Shown here one piece after another: positions 10,340 through 19,674 of a stretch of 64,000 nt of DNA (position 1 is its first letter; each line of letters opens with the position of its first letter). The notes beneath the pieces were generated by a model. It was not told the origin of the DNA and searched no databases. It was given only the letters and a program-made list of their open reading frames with translations. The DNA is from Desulfotomaculum nigrificans DSM 574 (lineage in GTDB: Bacteria; Bacillota; Desulfotomaculia; Desulfotomaculales; Desulfotomaculaceae), in assembly GCF_000189755.2 (NCBI RefSeq), contig NZ_KI912183.1:2780255-2844254 (forward strand). Reading direction: 5' to 3'. The position numbers and the translations under genes were made by a program.

Positions 10340-10379
10340 TGGCAAGTTTACGTGCCATAAATGGCAAGTAAACTTGCCA
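10340..10379. repeat. 40-bp near-perfect palindrome
   Basis: TGGCAAGTTTAC (10340-10351) matches GTAAACTTGCCA (10368-10379), and inside it TGCCAT/ATGGCA pairs, with one G/A mismatch and an AA loop. Additional TGCCA/TGGCA copies lie at 10323 and 10339. No T tail on the plus strand, so not a simple terminator. Confidence 0.8.
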
Positions 10380-10391
10380 TATTTAGCGGCA

Positions 10392-10438
10392 AACCAAACC
10401 TGGTGGAAACTATACTTTCCACCAGGTTTGGTTGTTTT
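10392..10438 (+). terminator. Terminator with perfect 18-bp stem after nnr
   Basis: Arms 10392-10409 and 10416-10433 are perfectly complementary, 6-base loop, followed by GTTTT. Unusually long stem. Confidence 0.85.
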
Positions 10439-10550
10439 CTGGCTTCACTGAATTTTAGCCCTTTCTAAAGCTTTAAACTGTTGGCACAGATATTGCTATG
10501 GTTTAGTTTGGGTTATCAAACAGCAAAAGTTCAAGGAGGCGACTTTAACA

Positions 10551-11669
10551 ATGATTGTCGGAGTACCTAAGGAAATAAAAAATAATGAGAACCGGGTGGC
10601 CATTACCCCGGCTGGCGTGCAAGCCCTGGTTCATAACGGGCATCGGGTAGTTATTGAAAACAATGCCGGTCTTGGCAGTGGTATCAGCAATGAAGATTAC
10701 ATTGCTGCCGGTGCTGAAATCCTTGACACAGCCAAAGATGTTTTTGCTCAGGCAGACATGATTATGAAGGTTAAAGAACCTCTACCGGCTGAATATGACT
10801 TGTTTAAAGAAGGCCAACTGTTGTTTACCTACTTGCACCTGGCTCCTGAGCCGGAGCTTACTGCTGCTCTGCTGAAAAAGAAGGTAACCGGCATAGCTTA
10901 TGAAACCATTCAATTAGACAACGGTGCGCTGCCCCTGCTGTCTCCCATGTCTGAAGTAGCCGGCCGGATGTCTATTCAAGTGGGTGCTCATTTCCTGGAA
11001 AAAACCAATGGCGGACAGGGTATCTTACTGGGTGGTGTAGCCGGTGTGCCCGCTGCTAATGTAGTAATCCTGGGCGGCGGTATTGTTGGTACCAGTGCAG
11101 CTAAGATGGCCATGGGTCTAGGTGCTGACGTTACCATCTTAGATGTTAATATTGACCGGCTGCGTTATCTGGATGATTTGTTTGGCGGTCGTATCCATAC
11201 ACTCATGTCCAACAGCTACAACATCGCTGAGGCAGTTAAGAAGGCTGACCTGCTGGTTGGCTGTGTGCTGATTCCCGGTGCCAGAACTCCTCGTTTAGTG
11301 ACTGAGGAAATGGTTAAAACCATGAAGCCCGGTTCAGTAATTGTAGACGTAGCCATTGACCAGGGTGGTTCCATTGAAACCATTGACCGGGTAACTACCC
11401 ATGACAATCCTACCTTCGAAAAATACGGTGTAATTCATTATTCCGTAGCCAACATGCCCGGTGCTGTTGCTCGTACTTCCACCTTTGCCTTAACCAATGC
11501 TACCATGCCCTATGCCCTGCAGTTGGCCAATAAAGGTTGGCTCCAGGCGGTCAAAGATAACCGAGCACTGGCTAAGGGTGTTAACGTAGTTAATGGTTGC
11601 TGCACCTACAAGGCTGTGGCAGATGCCCTTAAACTGGAATACACTCCGCTGGAAAGAATTATCGGCTAG
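10551..11669 (+). CDS. ald: Alanine dehydrogenase
   Basis: NAD-dependent interconversion of L-alanine and pyruvate plus ammonium; catabolic entry of alanine or ammonium release. 372 residues, the hexameric family's standard length. Active-site residues fall at their classical numbers: R15, K75 (KVKEP) and H96 (TYLHLAP). Rossmann motif [20 protein letters not shown] at 10533-10539 sets ATG 10551. Alone between two strong terminators; alr follows, so D- and L-alanine metabolism sit together. Confidence 0.96.
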   Translation: MIVGVPKEIKNNENRVAITPAGVQALVHNGHRVVIENNAGLGSGISNEDYIAAGAEILDTAKDVFAQADMIMKVKEPLPAEYDLFKEGQLLFTYLHLAPEPELTAALLKKKVTGIAYETIQLDNGALPLLSPMSEVAGRMSIQVGAHFLEKTNGGQGILLGGVAGVPAANVVILGGGIVGTSAAKMAMGLGADVTILDVNIDRLRYLDDLFGGRIHTLMSNSYNIAEAVKKADLLVGCVLIPGARTPRLVTEEMVKTMKPGSVIVDVAIDQGGSIETIDRVTTHDNPTFEKYGVIHYSVANMPGAVARTSTFALTNATMPYALQLANKGWLQAVKDNRALAKGVNVVNGCCTYKAVADALKLEYTPLERIIG

Positions 11670-11693
11670 TATAAGCTAAACGAAACTTCCATA

Positions 11694-11728
11694 GGCTGTT
11701 GACAGGTTATTAGGTCAACAGCCTTTTT
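11694..11728 (+). terminator. Intrinsic terminator after ald
   Basis: GGCTGTTGAC (11694-11703) and GTCAACAGCC (11714-11723), perfect 10 bp, then TTTTT. Confidence 0.92.
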
Positions 11729-11773
11729 ATCTTATCTCTCTAAAGGATTTTTTAAAAGGTTTTGTGTTAAAAT

Positions 11774-11802
11774 AAATACAATGTTGTATTTTCTGGAAGG
11801 AG
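11774..11802 (+). promoter_or_regulatory. Hexaloop hairpin in alr leader resembling ANTAR P1
   Basis: AAATAC-AATGTT-GTATTT (11774-11791): a perfect 6-bp stem around a six-base loop with A1 and G4. The core ATACAATGTTGTAT is identical to the first hairpin before the ANTAR gene at 51106. No terminator follows; instead CTG-GAAGGAG-CAG (11793-11805) could hold the ribosome binding site in a loop. Could equally be a DNA operator. Confidence 0.4.
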
Positions 11803-11809
11803 CAGTACC

Positions 11810-12928
11810 ATGCAAGAACCAATTTGGGCGGAAATAGATTTGGGTGCCATTCGGCACAACATTAAGGAAGTAAGAAGATTAGTAGGTCCTGACAGGGAAA
11901 TTATGGCGGTGGTTAAGGCCAACGGTTACGGGCACGGAGCTGTTCCGGTGGCCAGGGCTGCTTTAAGCGCCGGGGCTACCCGGTTGGCGGTGGCCAGGCT
12001 AAATGAGGCCATGGTTCTACGGCAAGCGGGAATAAATGTACCTATCCTGGTGCTGGGCTTTATTCCCCCGGAACAGTTGGCAGCCGCGTTAACCAACCAT
12101 ATTACCTTAACTCTCTACCGGACAGATTTAGCCGAAGAAATTTCCCGGGTGGCACAAAAATTAGGCCAACCGGCAGTGATTCATTTGAAGGTAGACACGG
12201 GTATGGGGCGACTGGGCTTTATTCCGGAGCAAGGAATAGAAGAGGTTAAAAGGGTTAGCCAGTTAGCTGGTCTTAAGCTGGAGGGGATTTACACCCACTT
12301 TGCCGCAGCGGATGAAACTGATAAATCCTATACCCGCTGGCAGCTGGACAGATTTTTATCCTTTATCAGTGCTCTGGAGGAGCAGGGGGTTACCTTTGCG
12401 TTGCGTCACTGTGCCAATAGCGCTGCAATTATCGACCATCCTGAAGCCTACCTGGATATGGTTCGGCCAGGCATTATTATCTACGGGCTGTACCCTTCCG
12501 AAGAGGTGAATAAATCCCGGGTGGATTTGCGCCCGGCTATGGCTTTAAAGACCCGGGTAGCCCATTTGAAAACGGTCAAACCGGGCACCAAGATCAGCTA
12601 TGGCTGTACCTACACCGTTCCCCGGGAGACAGTGATTGGCTCCCTACCTCTTGGTTATGCTGACGGGTATCCTCGTTTATTGTCCTCCCGGGGCCAGGTG
12701 ATAATTCGGGGTCAACGGGCTCCCATTGTGGGTAGGGTATGTATGGACCAGTCCATGGTGGATGTGGGGCATATTCCCGGCGTCAAGGTGGGAGACGAGG
12801 TATTAATTTTCGGACGTGATGGTGCTGATTACCTGCCGGTGGAGGAAGTGGCTGCCTGGCTTGGTACCATTAATTATGAAATGGTTTGCCTGGTGGGGGC
12901 CAGGGTGCCACGCATATACAAAGAGTAG
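11810..12928 (+). CDS. alr: Alanine racemase
   Basis: PLP enzyme converting L- to D-alanine for peptidoglycan. 372 residues. PLP lysine is K36 in AVVKANGYGHG; the second catalytic residue is the Tyr of KISYGCTY; GRVCMDQSMVDVG is the C-terminal domain signature. GGAAGGAG (11795-11802) precedes ATG 11810. Its leader carries a palindrome matching the ANTAR-type hairpins, and an ANTAR regulator gene follows 81 bp downstream with its own promoter. Confidence 0.96.
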   Translation: MQEPIWAEIDLGAIRHNIKEVRRLVGPDREIMAVVKANGYGHGAVPVARAALSAGATRLAVARLNEAMVLRQAGINVPILVLGFIPPEQLAAALTNHITLTLYRTDLAEEISRVAQKLGQPAVIHLKVDTGMGRLGFIPEQGIEEVKRVSQLAGLKLEGIYTHFAAADETDKSYTRWQLDRFLSFISALEEQGVTFALRHCANSAAIIDHPEAYLDMVRPGIIIYGLYPSEEVNKSRVDLRPAMALKTRVAHLKTVKPGTKISYGCTYTVPRETVIGSLPLGYADGYPRLLSSRGQVIIRGQRAPIVGRVCMDQSMVDVGHIPGVKVGDEVLIFGRDGADYLPVEEVAAWLGTINYEMVCLVGARVPRIYKE

Positions 12929-12943
12929 TTCGTATATAGAATA

Positions 12944-12971
12944 TTGACAAATCCGAGCATCCTGATAATAT
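12944..12971 (+). promoter_or_regulatory. Sigma-A-type promoter of first ANTAR gene
   Basis: TTGACA (12944-12949), 16-base spacer, TAATAT (12966-12971). Confidence 0.6.
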
Positions 12972-13009
12972 AAGTTACCTGAGTGACCTTGTTTCCAGGG
13001 AGAGTGACT

Positions 13010-13585
13010 ATGCAGAGACGGTTAGTGATAGCCAGCGGAGACCCGCGGGAACTTGCACAATTGCGACAGATGTTAACCAGAAGCGGTTACCGGGTGGTGG
13101 CAGAGGCCCAAAACGGTATGGAGGCCCTCCAGGCTATTAGAGCTACTTTACCGGAAGTTGTTGTGTTGGACGACCGGTTGCCGGTTTTGGACGGTATGCA
13201 AGTGGCTAAAATTATCACGGAGGAAAACCTGGCGCCGGCGGTTTTGATGGTCTCCGTGGGCAACAAGGGCCTGGTGGAGCGGGCCAGGGATGTTACTGCC
13301 GCCTTTTTAATGCGTCCCTTTCTGGAAGACCAGGTTTATGCCGCTGTGGAAGTGGCTGCGTCTTCTTATAAAAGATTTAACCAATTACAGCAGCAACTTA
13401 ATGAGTTACAAGAAAAGCTTAAAGCCAGAAAAACCATCGAGAAAGCCAAGGGTATCTTAATGAAGCGAAGGGGTCTGTCAGAGGAGCAGGCCTACAAAGC
13501 TATGCAACAAACGGCCATGAAAAAACGCACCACCATGCAGGCTGTAGCCAAGGCGATAATTACAGCCTACGAAATGGGGGTGTGA
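13010..13585 (+). CDS. Response regulator with ANTAR RNA-binding output domain (first copy)
   Basis: 191 residues: receiver domain (1-120), coiled-coil linker (about 125-145, FNQLQQQLNELQEKLKA) and C-terminal ANTAR domain (about 140-190: EKAKGILMKRRGLSEEQAYK...AVAKAI). ANTAR dimers bind paired RNA hairpins and prevent transcription termination. The usual acceptor Asp is present (VVLDDRLP), but the conserved Lys before Pro is Arg (LMRPF), so control by phosphorylation is uncertain. ATG 13010 follows AGGGAGAG; an upstream GTG at 12983 lacks a site. Targets are inferred to be hairpin leaders like those at 45-61 kb. Confidence 0.9.
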   Translation: MQRRLVIASGDPRELAQLRQMLTRSGYRVVAEAQNGMEALQAIRATLPEVVVLDDRLPVLDGMQVAKIITEENLAPAVLMVSVGNKGLVERARDVTAAFLMRPFLEDQVYAAVEVAASSYKRFNQLQQQLNELQEKLKARKTIEKAKGILMKRRGLSEEQAYKAMQQTAMKKRTTMQAVAKAIITAYEMGV

Positions 13586-13590
13586 TTCTT

Positions 13591-13622
13591 TCACTTCGGC
13601 TATTTGCCGGAGTGATTTTTTA
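13591..13622 (+). terminator. Intrinsic terminator after first ANTAR gene
   Basis: TCACTTCGGC (13591-13600) with GCCGGAGTGA (13606-13615), one G-U pair, T run. Confidence 0.88.
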
Positions 13623-13704
13623 AAAAATTCCGGGAACCGCGCAACCAAAATGCTTTTCCACCGTCTTAACAGGTAAAAGTTTCCTTAGGGGAGGGTGGAA
13701 TTTC

Positions 13705-15891
13705 TTGCGTAAGAAAATCTGTGGTTCCCTGGTAACGGGCTGCCTGGTTACCGGTTTAATTCTAAGCCCCGCTGCTTATGCCGATGTGCAGAAAACAATA
13801 CTGCCCAAACCGCCGGTGGCCATCAACGGCGATGTGACCAAGGCGAAAATTCCGCTGGACAAGGCCGTCCAAATGGCCAAAGATGTCTTTAATATCGGCA
13901 ATGATTACGATCGCTTTGAAAGTGGCTTTAATACCTTTGACGGCAGAACGGAATGGCAATTGAATTGGAACCGCACCAAGGAGCCCGGTGGTAGTATTAG
14001 TGTACGCATTAATGCCATGACCGGTGATATCGTGGGTATGGACCGGTGGGAGTCGCCACCCCCGGGGCAACAGTATACCGGGTTACCTAAATATTCATAT
14101 GATGAGGGAGCCAAGCTGGCCCGGGAATGGGCTCAGAAACTATTGCCCGCATATTTAACCCAGACCAGACCAGGACCTCAACCGGATCAGCCCTTTTACG
14201 GTTTTGGCCAACGGGGTCCGGCGGAATACTACTACGTTTTCCAGCGGGTGGTTAACAACGTGGTCTACCCGGAAAATAATATTATCGTCCGTATTAATGG
14301 TGATACCGGTCAACTCCTAAGTATCAACCTTAACTGGCGGGAAAACGTCACGTTCCCCTCCACCGCGGGTATGATATCAATGGACCAGGCCCGACAAGTC
14401 TTTAAAGAAAACGTGGAACAGGTTTATTTCAGACCTTCAATTTACGGAGCTAAAGATGTGCCCATAAAATTGGTCTACTGGGTGAAGAAGGGGCCGGACT
14501 TGTTTATTGATGCCCTAACTGGTCAGGTTATCGATAATGGTTATGGTTATGAAATGGGCAAAGGCGGCGGCGCGGAAGCCGCCGGGGGGAGGAAACAAAA
14601 ACAAGACCTAACTCCGGTGGAACAGTCAGAAGTGGATAAACTAAAAAACTTAATGAGTGCCGAAAAGGCTCTGGAACAGGCCCAAAGAATCATAGCCATT
14701 CCCCCCGGTTTTAAACAAACCGAAAGCACCTTAACCCAGGACTACCAGTTTCCGGATACCAAACTTTGGCGTTTTCACTGGAGTGCCCAGGATAATACAA
14801 AAGAACTAAACGTGGAGATAAATGCTACCAGCGGTGAGTTAGTTTCTTATAATAATTGGGATGAAATGAGGTATAAACAACCCTCCGATCAAGAGCCCAA
14901 GTTTACCATGGAACAGGCCCGGCAAATAGCTGAACAGTTTATTAAAAAGCAGCAGACCCAGCGGTTTAAAGAAGTAAAATTGGGTGATAGCCGGGTTGGC
15001 GACATTATTCCCTTAAAGGGAAAAATGGTGCCCCGCAGCTATAATTTTACCTTTGTCAGGTTAGTTAACAACATTCCTTTCCCTAATAACGGCTTTAATG
15101 TCCAGGTTGACCCTTACACTGGGGAGGTTACTAGTTACCGGATGACCTGGTGGAAGCTGAATTTCCCATCCCCTGCCGGGGTAATTGACCGGGATAAAGC
15201 GGCAAGTCTTTTGCTCGCTGATGGCGGTCTTGATTTAAGTTATGTAAATATTTACCAGAAGGGGCCAAGGGAACCCCGGATGCATCTGGTGTACCGCTTA
15301 AAGGATCAGACTTCTTTTATGCTGGATGCCAGGACAGGCCAGCGTTTAAACTATAACGGTGAGCCCATTCCCCCCAAATCAAATAACGATATTTCGGATA
15401 TTGCCGGTCACCCGGCGGAGAATGATATCCGGTTGTTAATGAAAGCCAACATTATTAAGAGTAAAGACGGTAAGTTTTATCCCGACAAAAATATTACTAA
15501 ACGGGAGGCCCTGGAATTACTGGTGGCCAGCCGGGGTTGGTACATGGATTCATCTACCATGGACGATAATAAAATTGTTAATGCCGCCATTAATCTGGGT
15601 ATTATTGATTCCCAAGCGGCCCGGGGACTGGACGATGAACTTACCCGCCTGCAATTTGCTAAATTATTGATTAACACCCTGGACTATGATGGTGTGGCCA
15701 AACTCAAGGACCTTTATCAATTAAAAATAAAGGATGCCAATCAGATACCCGATGAACTTAAAGGATATGTCGCCTTGAGTTTGGGACTGGGCTTGCAGAC
15801 TGGCAATCAGGGATGGTTTCTGCCCAATGAAAAGATACCCCGGGGCTACGCCGCCGCTTCCATAGTACGTTTGCTTAAGGTGCAAAAGTAG
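13705..15891 (+). CDS. Secreted YcdB/YcdC-repeat protein with C-terminal SLH-like region
   Basis: 728 residues. TTG start at 13705 with GGGGAGGGTGG just upstream. Signal peptide about 1-27 (basic MRKK, hydrophobic core, cut near AYA). The body contains repeated YcdB/YcdC-like (DUF4901-type) units, each with W-x-x-x-W strands and ITGD/TGEV/TGQ hairpin turns at about 40-280 and 320-550. From about 575 the sequence changes to S-layer-homology-like repeats (FYPDKNITKREALELL, DDELTRLQFAKLL, GYAAASIVRLL), suggesting attachment to cell-wall polymers. No catalytic motif seen; function unknown, probably cell-surface. Confidence 0.8.
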   Translation: MRKKICGSLVTGCLVTGLILSPAAYADVQKTILPKPPVAINGDVTKAKIPLDKAVQMAKDVFNIGNDYDRFESGFNTFDGRTEWQLNWNRTKEPGGSISVRINAMTGDIVGMDRWESPPPGQQYTGLPKYSYDEGAKLAREWAQKLLPAYLTQTRPGPQPDQPFYGFGQRGPAEYYYVFQRVVNNVVYPENNIIVRINGDTGQLLSINLNWRENVTFPSTAGMISMDQARQVFKENVEQVYFRPSIYGAKDVPIKLVYWVKKGPDLFIDALTGQVIDNGYGYEMGKGGGAEAAGGRKQKQDLTPVEQSEVDKLKNLMSAEKALEQAQRIIAIPPGFKQTESTLTQDYQFPDTKLWRFHWSAQDNTKELNVEINATSGELVSYNNWDEMRYKQPSDQEPKFTMEQARQIAEQFIKKQQTQRFKEVKLGDSRVGDIIPLKGKMVPRSYNFTFVRLVNNIPFPNNGFNVQVDPYTGEVTSYRMTWWKLNFPSPAGVIDRDKAASLLLADGGLDLSYVNIYQKGPREPRMHLVYRLKDQTSFMLDARTGQRLNYNGEPIPPKSNNDISDIAGHPAENDIRLLMKANIIKSKDGKFYPDKNITKREALELLVASRGWYMDSSTMDDNKIVNAAINLGIIDSQAARGLDDELTRLQFAKLLINTLDYDGVAKLKDLYQLKIKDANQIPDELKGYVALSLGLGLQTGNQGWFLPNEKIPRGYAAASIVRLLKVQK

Positions 15892-15902
15892 TATTTAGAA
15901 GG

Positions 15903-16026
15903 AACACTAGGACTCACTTCCGGGCCCAAAACGGTCGCTCTCCACGCGCCTTCCTGGCGCGATTTGGCTAACGCGCACTTCCTGTGCGCGTTTCCGGTTT
16001 TTGTCCTCCGTTCGTCAAGTGTTTTT
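15903..16026 (+). repeat. Multi-hairpin non-coding element with twin TTCCT-loop stems
   Basis: AACACTAGGAC (15903-15913) pairs in two blocks with GTCCT (16003-16007) and AGTGTT (16018-16023), closing a domain that contains CGCGCC-TTCCT-GGCGCG (15945-15961) and ACGCGCAC-TTCCT-GTGCGCGT (15971-15991), and ends in T6. Could be the terminator region of the surface-protein gene, a mobile palindromic element, or a small RNA. The following 120 bases hold a GAGAGG/CCTCTC hairpin (16070-16086) and nothing else recognised. Confidence 0.55.
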
Positions 16027-16149
16027 TATTAAGGCAGCCTTTTTGAGTTAACCCCTTTGCTTTTGGAAGGAGAGGATTTTCCTCTCAAGTATGGGTAATT
16101 AAGCTATGCCTCCGGGAATAAGAATGAGTAAAACAGGCCTAAGGGGGAT

Positions 16150-17031
16150 ATGCTGACCGTGGTGTCAATTATTATTCCTTGTAAAAATGAAGGTAAGCTC
16201 ATTGAACAAACCATTAGATCAATTATAGAAACACCCACCGAGGTGGCTTACGATATTACGGTAGTTAATGATGGTTCAACCGATGGCTGTTGTGCTTTTC
16301 TCCAGGGGAAAAGGAACCCCTTTCCCGGGGTTAGGCTAATTAATACCACCGGCATTGGTTCCGCCAACGCCAGGAATTTAGGTGTACAGCAGGCTGACGG
16401 AGATGTTCTGGTATTCTGTGATGCCCATATTACAGTGGAGCCGGGCTGGTTAGAGGCCCTCACCGAAGGGGTAGTTGAGCGAGGAGCGGGGGCGGTGTCC
16501 CCGGGTGTTGCTGCCATGACTAAACCGTCGGCCATTGGCTATGGTATGACCTGGAATAAAGATATGGAGGCCAGGTGGCTGCCCAGCCCCGGCGATATCA
16601 CCGAAGTACCCATAGCGCCAGGTGGCTGCGTTGCTGTAAGACGGGAAGTATTTAATGATGTAGGAGGTTTTGAACGGGGCTTCCGGGTATATGGTTATGA
16701 GGATGCGGAATTTTCCCTCAGATTATGGCTGTTTGGCTACCGGGTGGAAGTGGATCCCTCGGTGGTAATTTACCATTATTTTAGGACCAGCCATCCTTAT
16801 CCCATCACCATGCAACAATATGCCTACAACGCCCTTAGAATGGCCGTCAGTCATTTTAATTCCCGACGGATTGGCCGGGTTATTGATATTTTTGCTGATT
16901 TAGACAATATTGGCCGGTTGGTGTCCGAGGTTATTTTTGAAAGTGATGCGCTGGAACAGCGCCGGCGTTATTTTAGCCGTCGCAGGTATGACGATGACTG
17001 GTTTATGGATAAATTTACTATACCCCTATAG
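16150..17031 (+). CDS. Family 2 glycosyltransferase
   Basis: 293 residues, GT-A fold: SIIIPCKNEGKLI (nucleotide-sugar site), VVNDGSTDG, and FCDAHITVEPGWLE, a D-x-H metal motif as in polypeptide-GalNAc-transferase-like GT2 enzymes, then GGCVAVRREVF and GYEDAEFSLRLW acceptor-side motifs. No membrane segment, so cytosolic. Donor and acceptor are not predictable. The ATG is only two bases from the AAGGGGG site; a GTG at 16159 would be better spaced, so the start may be three codons later. Stand-alone gene. Confidence 0.85.
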   Translation: MLTVVSIIIPCKNEGKLIEQTIRSIIETPTEVAYDITVVNDGSTDGCCAFLQGKRNPFPGVRLINTTGIGSANARNLGVQQADGDVLVFCDAHITVEPGWLEALTEGVVERGAGAVSPGVAAMTKPSAIGYGMTWNKDMEARWLPSPGDITEVPIAPGGCVAVRREVFNDVGGFERGFRVYGYEDAEFSLRLWLFGYRVEVDPSVVIYHYFRTSHPYPITMQQYAYNALRMAVSHFNSRRIGRVIDIFADLDNIGRLVSEVIFESDALEQRRRYFSRRRYDDDWFMDKFTIPL

Positions 17032-17049
17032 GTTAAGCAGCAAACTATG

Positions 17050-17090
17050 TTGACAACCGCTGAACAGGTGGTATAAGATAACTTTATACC
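17050..17090 (+). promoter_or_regulatory. Promoter with inverted-repeat operator over its -10 box
   Basis: TTGACA (17050-17055), 16-base spacer, TATAAG (17072-17077). A perfect 7-bp inverted repeat GGTATAA/TTATACC (17070-17090) spans the -10 box, a typical repressor site. A weak AACCGG/CCGGTT hairpin follows at 17120-17149. Confidence 0.55.
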
Positions 17091-17189
17091 AAATAAAGGA
17101 AGATAATTTGTAATTTAGCAACCGGCGGCAGAGGTTTGACGGACCGGTTTTAAAGTATTTTCATGATAAAGGAAAGGGGATAGTTTAAT

Positions 17190-17918
17190 GTGAAGTTTTT
17201 TGCCATTAGTGACCTGCACCTTTCCTTTACCAGCGAGGTAGTCCCCGGGCAGTGGGAAAAGGTTGAACTGTATAAACCCATGGATGTTTTTAATCCCGAG
17301 TGGCATATGCACTATCGCAAGATATATGAAAACTGGCATGCCCTGGTGGGTCCGGACGACATTGTATTATTGCCCGGGGATATCTCCTGGGCCACCAGGC
17401 TGGAAGAAGCCTGCCATGATGTTAATTTTTTAGCCCTGTTACCTGGTACGGTCTATACGGTGCCGGGCAACCATGATTACTGGTGGCAGGGCATTTCCAA
17501 GGTTCGCCGGTTGGTGCCGGAAAATGTGCGACCCATTCAAAATGACCATGCCATGGTGGGGGATATAGCCATTTGTGGTACCAGGGGTTGGGTATGTCCC
17601 AATGGTTATCAGTTCACCGAGCAAGATGAAAAGATTTACAAAAGGGAATTAATCCGCTTAGAAAATTCCCTCCGCAGTATCAAAGGCAATCCCAGCGAAA
17701 TTATTGTGATGATGCACTTTATGCCCACCAATGAAAGCCATGAACGTTCCGGATTTATTGATATTTTGTGTGAGTTTGGCGTTAAAACCGTGGTTTATGG
17801 CCACCTGCACGACCGTGCCAGAAATTATCGCCTGCCGGATGAAGCTTGGGGCATTCGCTTTCACCTGGTCAGCGCAGACTTTGTTAATTTCTCCCCTGTT
17901 TTAATAGCTGAAAAATAA
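17190..17918 (+). CDS. Calcineurin-like metallophosphoesterase
   Basis: 242 residues, cytosolic. Metal-site motifs in order: DLHLS (D-x-H), LPGDISWA (GD), VPGNHDYWW (GNHD), MMHFMP and YGHLHDRA (GHxH). Predicted phosphohydrolase; substrate unknown. GTG start at 17190 follows GGAAAGGGG; the ATG two bases earlier runs into a stop. A single gene with its own promoter. Confidence 0.88.
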   Translation: MKFFAISDLHLSFTSEVVPGQWEKVELYKPMDVFNPEWHMHYRKIYENWHALVGPDDIVLLPGDISWATRLEEACHDVNFLALLPGTVYTVPGNHDYWWQGISKVRRLVPENVRPIQNDHAMVGDIAICGTRGWVCPNGYQFTEQDEKIYKRELIRLENSLRSIKGNPSEIIVMMHFMPTNESHERSGFIDILCEFGVKTVVYGHLHDRARNYRLPDEAWGIRFHLVSADFVNFSPVLIAEK

Positions 17919-18030
17919 GCCGGATAAATAAAAAATTAAGCATTTTATATTGCAATTATTTCCAACAATAGATATATTTTTGTCATTATATAAGTGGTAC
18001 ATAATCGTCTGATAAAGGGAGGGAGAGCCT

Positions 18031-19593
18031 TTGAAATTAAAGTTAACTACCCGTATTGTGCTGGGTTACTGTATGGTATTGGCCATGGCAGGCCTTTTGG
18101 CCGGTGTTATGATTTACAAAATTAATCAAATTACGGTTCAGATTGACGGGCTACAACAACACAATGTGCGTACTATGCAAGGTATTAACATAGCCATGTT
18201 GGTACAGGAGCAGTCCGCCCTGCTCAATGATTACTTTTTAACCGGTGCGCCGGCAGAAAGGGAGGCCTTAGAGAAAGGGTTTAAAGAGTCCATTCAACAT
18301 GAGGAGGACTTAATTAAGATTACCCGCCAGCAGGTTAACCGGGAACGAATTACTAAAGTAAGGGATTTAAACCGGCAACTGGCCAACCAGTTTCAAAATA
18401 CCATTGTCCCCCTGGTGGAGCAGGGTAAAATTGACCAAGCCAGACAAATTAAGCAAGAGCGTTTTGACCCGCTGGTTAAGCAGTTAAAGCAAGCTGTTAA
18501 CGCTTATGTCGAGTATAAAAAACAGGAAAGCAAAAATGCCGAGAACTTATCCTATTCCGCCAGTACCGAGGCCAAGGGCATTGCCTTTGTATTTGGCGCC
18601 GTGGCGGTGCTGTTAGGTATTATTTTCAGTATTTTATCTTCCCGGGCTGTAACCAAACCGATTAACCGTTTGGTCAAAGAAACTTCGCTGGTGGCTGAGG
18701 GTGATTTAACCAAGCGGGTAGAGGTGAGCGGTAACGATGAATTGGCCCAGCTGGCCATAGCCTTTAACAAAATGGTGGAAAGCTTGCATCATATGACCAG
18801 GCAGGTGGTGGAAAAGAGCAGTAGCTTGGCAGCCCACAGCCAGGAACTGTCAGCGGCCAGTCAGGAGGTCAGTGCTACGGTAGAGGAAATCACCAGCACC
18901 ACCAGTGAACTGGCTAACTCGGCTAATCAAGAAGCCGTCGGAGCCGCCAATGCAGTGGAAGTTTCCCGCGGTGTACAAAAAGCAGCGCAACAAGGTAACC
19001 AGGCTGTGGACCAAACAGTGGAAAAAATGAATTCCATTCGTAGTAGAGTGGATGAAAGTTCCGAGCAGGTTGCTAAATTGGATGAGCGCTCCCGGGATAT
19101 CAGTAAAATTACTGAAGTCATTACTAACATTGCCGACCAAACTAATTTGCTGGCCTTAAATGCAGCCATTGAGGCAGCCAGAGCAGGAGAGCACGGGCGT
19201 GGTTTTGCCGTGGTGGCTGAAGAAGTTCGCAAGCTGGCGGAACAATCTTCCCAAGCTGCCAAGGAAATTTCTGCCATTATTAAACAAATTCAAAAGGATA
19301 CCGTGCAGGTGGTGAACGGGATGAAACTGGGCGTCCTGGAGGTACACGAAGGTATGGAGGTTGTTTCTTCTGCCGGCCAGTCTTTGCAGGATATCTTAAA
19401 TAAAGTAGAAAACACGGTAAATATTATTGAGGAAATCGCCGGTCAGGCCGAAAGAAACAGCATGAGTGCCCAGAACCTGGCCGCTGCTACCCAGCAGGCC
19501 AGTGCCACAGTACAACAAATTGCCACTTCTGCCCAGGATTTAGCCAGAATGAGCGATGAGTTTCAAAGTCTGGTGGCTCAATTTAAGGTTTAA
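18031..19593 (+). CDS. Methyl-accepting chemotaxis protein
   Basis: 520 residues, membrane chemoreceptor. First membrane segment about 10-30, extracytoplasmic four-helix-type sensor region about 35-180 ([19 protein letters not shown]), second segment about 185-205, HAMP about 207-260 ([18 protein letters not shown]), then the signalling hairpin with its tip at [23 protein letters not shown] start at 18031 with GGGAGGGAG. No chemotaxis genes adjoin it. Ligand unknown. Confidence 0.93.
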   Translation: MKLKLTTRIVLGYCMVLAMAGLLAGVMIYKINQITVQIDGLQQHNVRTMQGINIAMLVQEQSALLNDYFLTGAPAEREALEKGFKESIQHEEDLIKITRQQVNRERITKVRDLNRQLANQFQNTIVPLVEQGKIDQARQIKQERFDPLVKQLKQAVNAYVEYKKQESKNAENLSYSASTEAKGIAFVFGAVAVLLGIIFSILSSRAVTKPINRLVKETSLVAEGDLTKRVEVSGNDELAQLAIAFNKMVESLHHMTRQVVEKSSSLAAHSQELSAASQEVSATVEEITSTTSELANSANQEAVGAANAVEVSRGVQKAAQQGNQAVDQTVEKMNSIRSRVDESSEQVAKLDERSRDISKITEVITNIADQTNLLALNAAIEAARAGEHGRGFAVVAEEVRKLAEQSSQAAKEISAIIKQIQKDTVQVVNGMKLGVLEVHEGMEVVSSAGQSLQDILNKVENTVNIIEEIAGQAERNSMSAQNLAAATQQASATVQQIATSAQDLARMSDEFQSLVAQFKV

Positions 19594-19603
19594 ACTGTTA
19601 TCC

Positions 19604-19638
19604 AAAGGTTGCCCAAAAGCTTTTTGGTGTAACCTTTT
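19604..19638 (+). terminator. Intrinsic terminator after chemoreceptor
   Basis: AAAGGTT/AACCTTT outer stem with CCAAAA/TTTTGG inner stem and a T tail. Confidence 0.8.
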
Positions 19639-19674
19639 TTTATTTATTGTGTTAGTTAGTAAAAGAGGGTAAAA

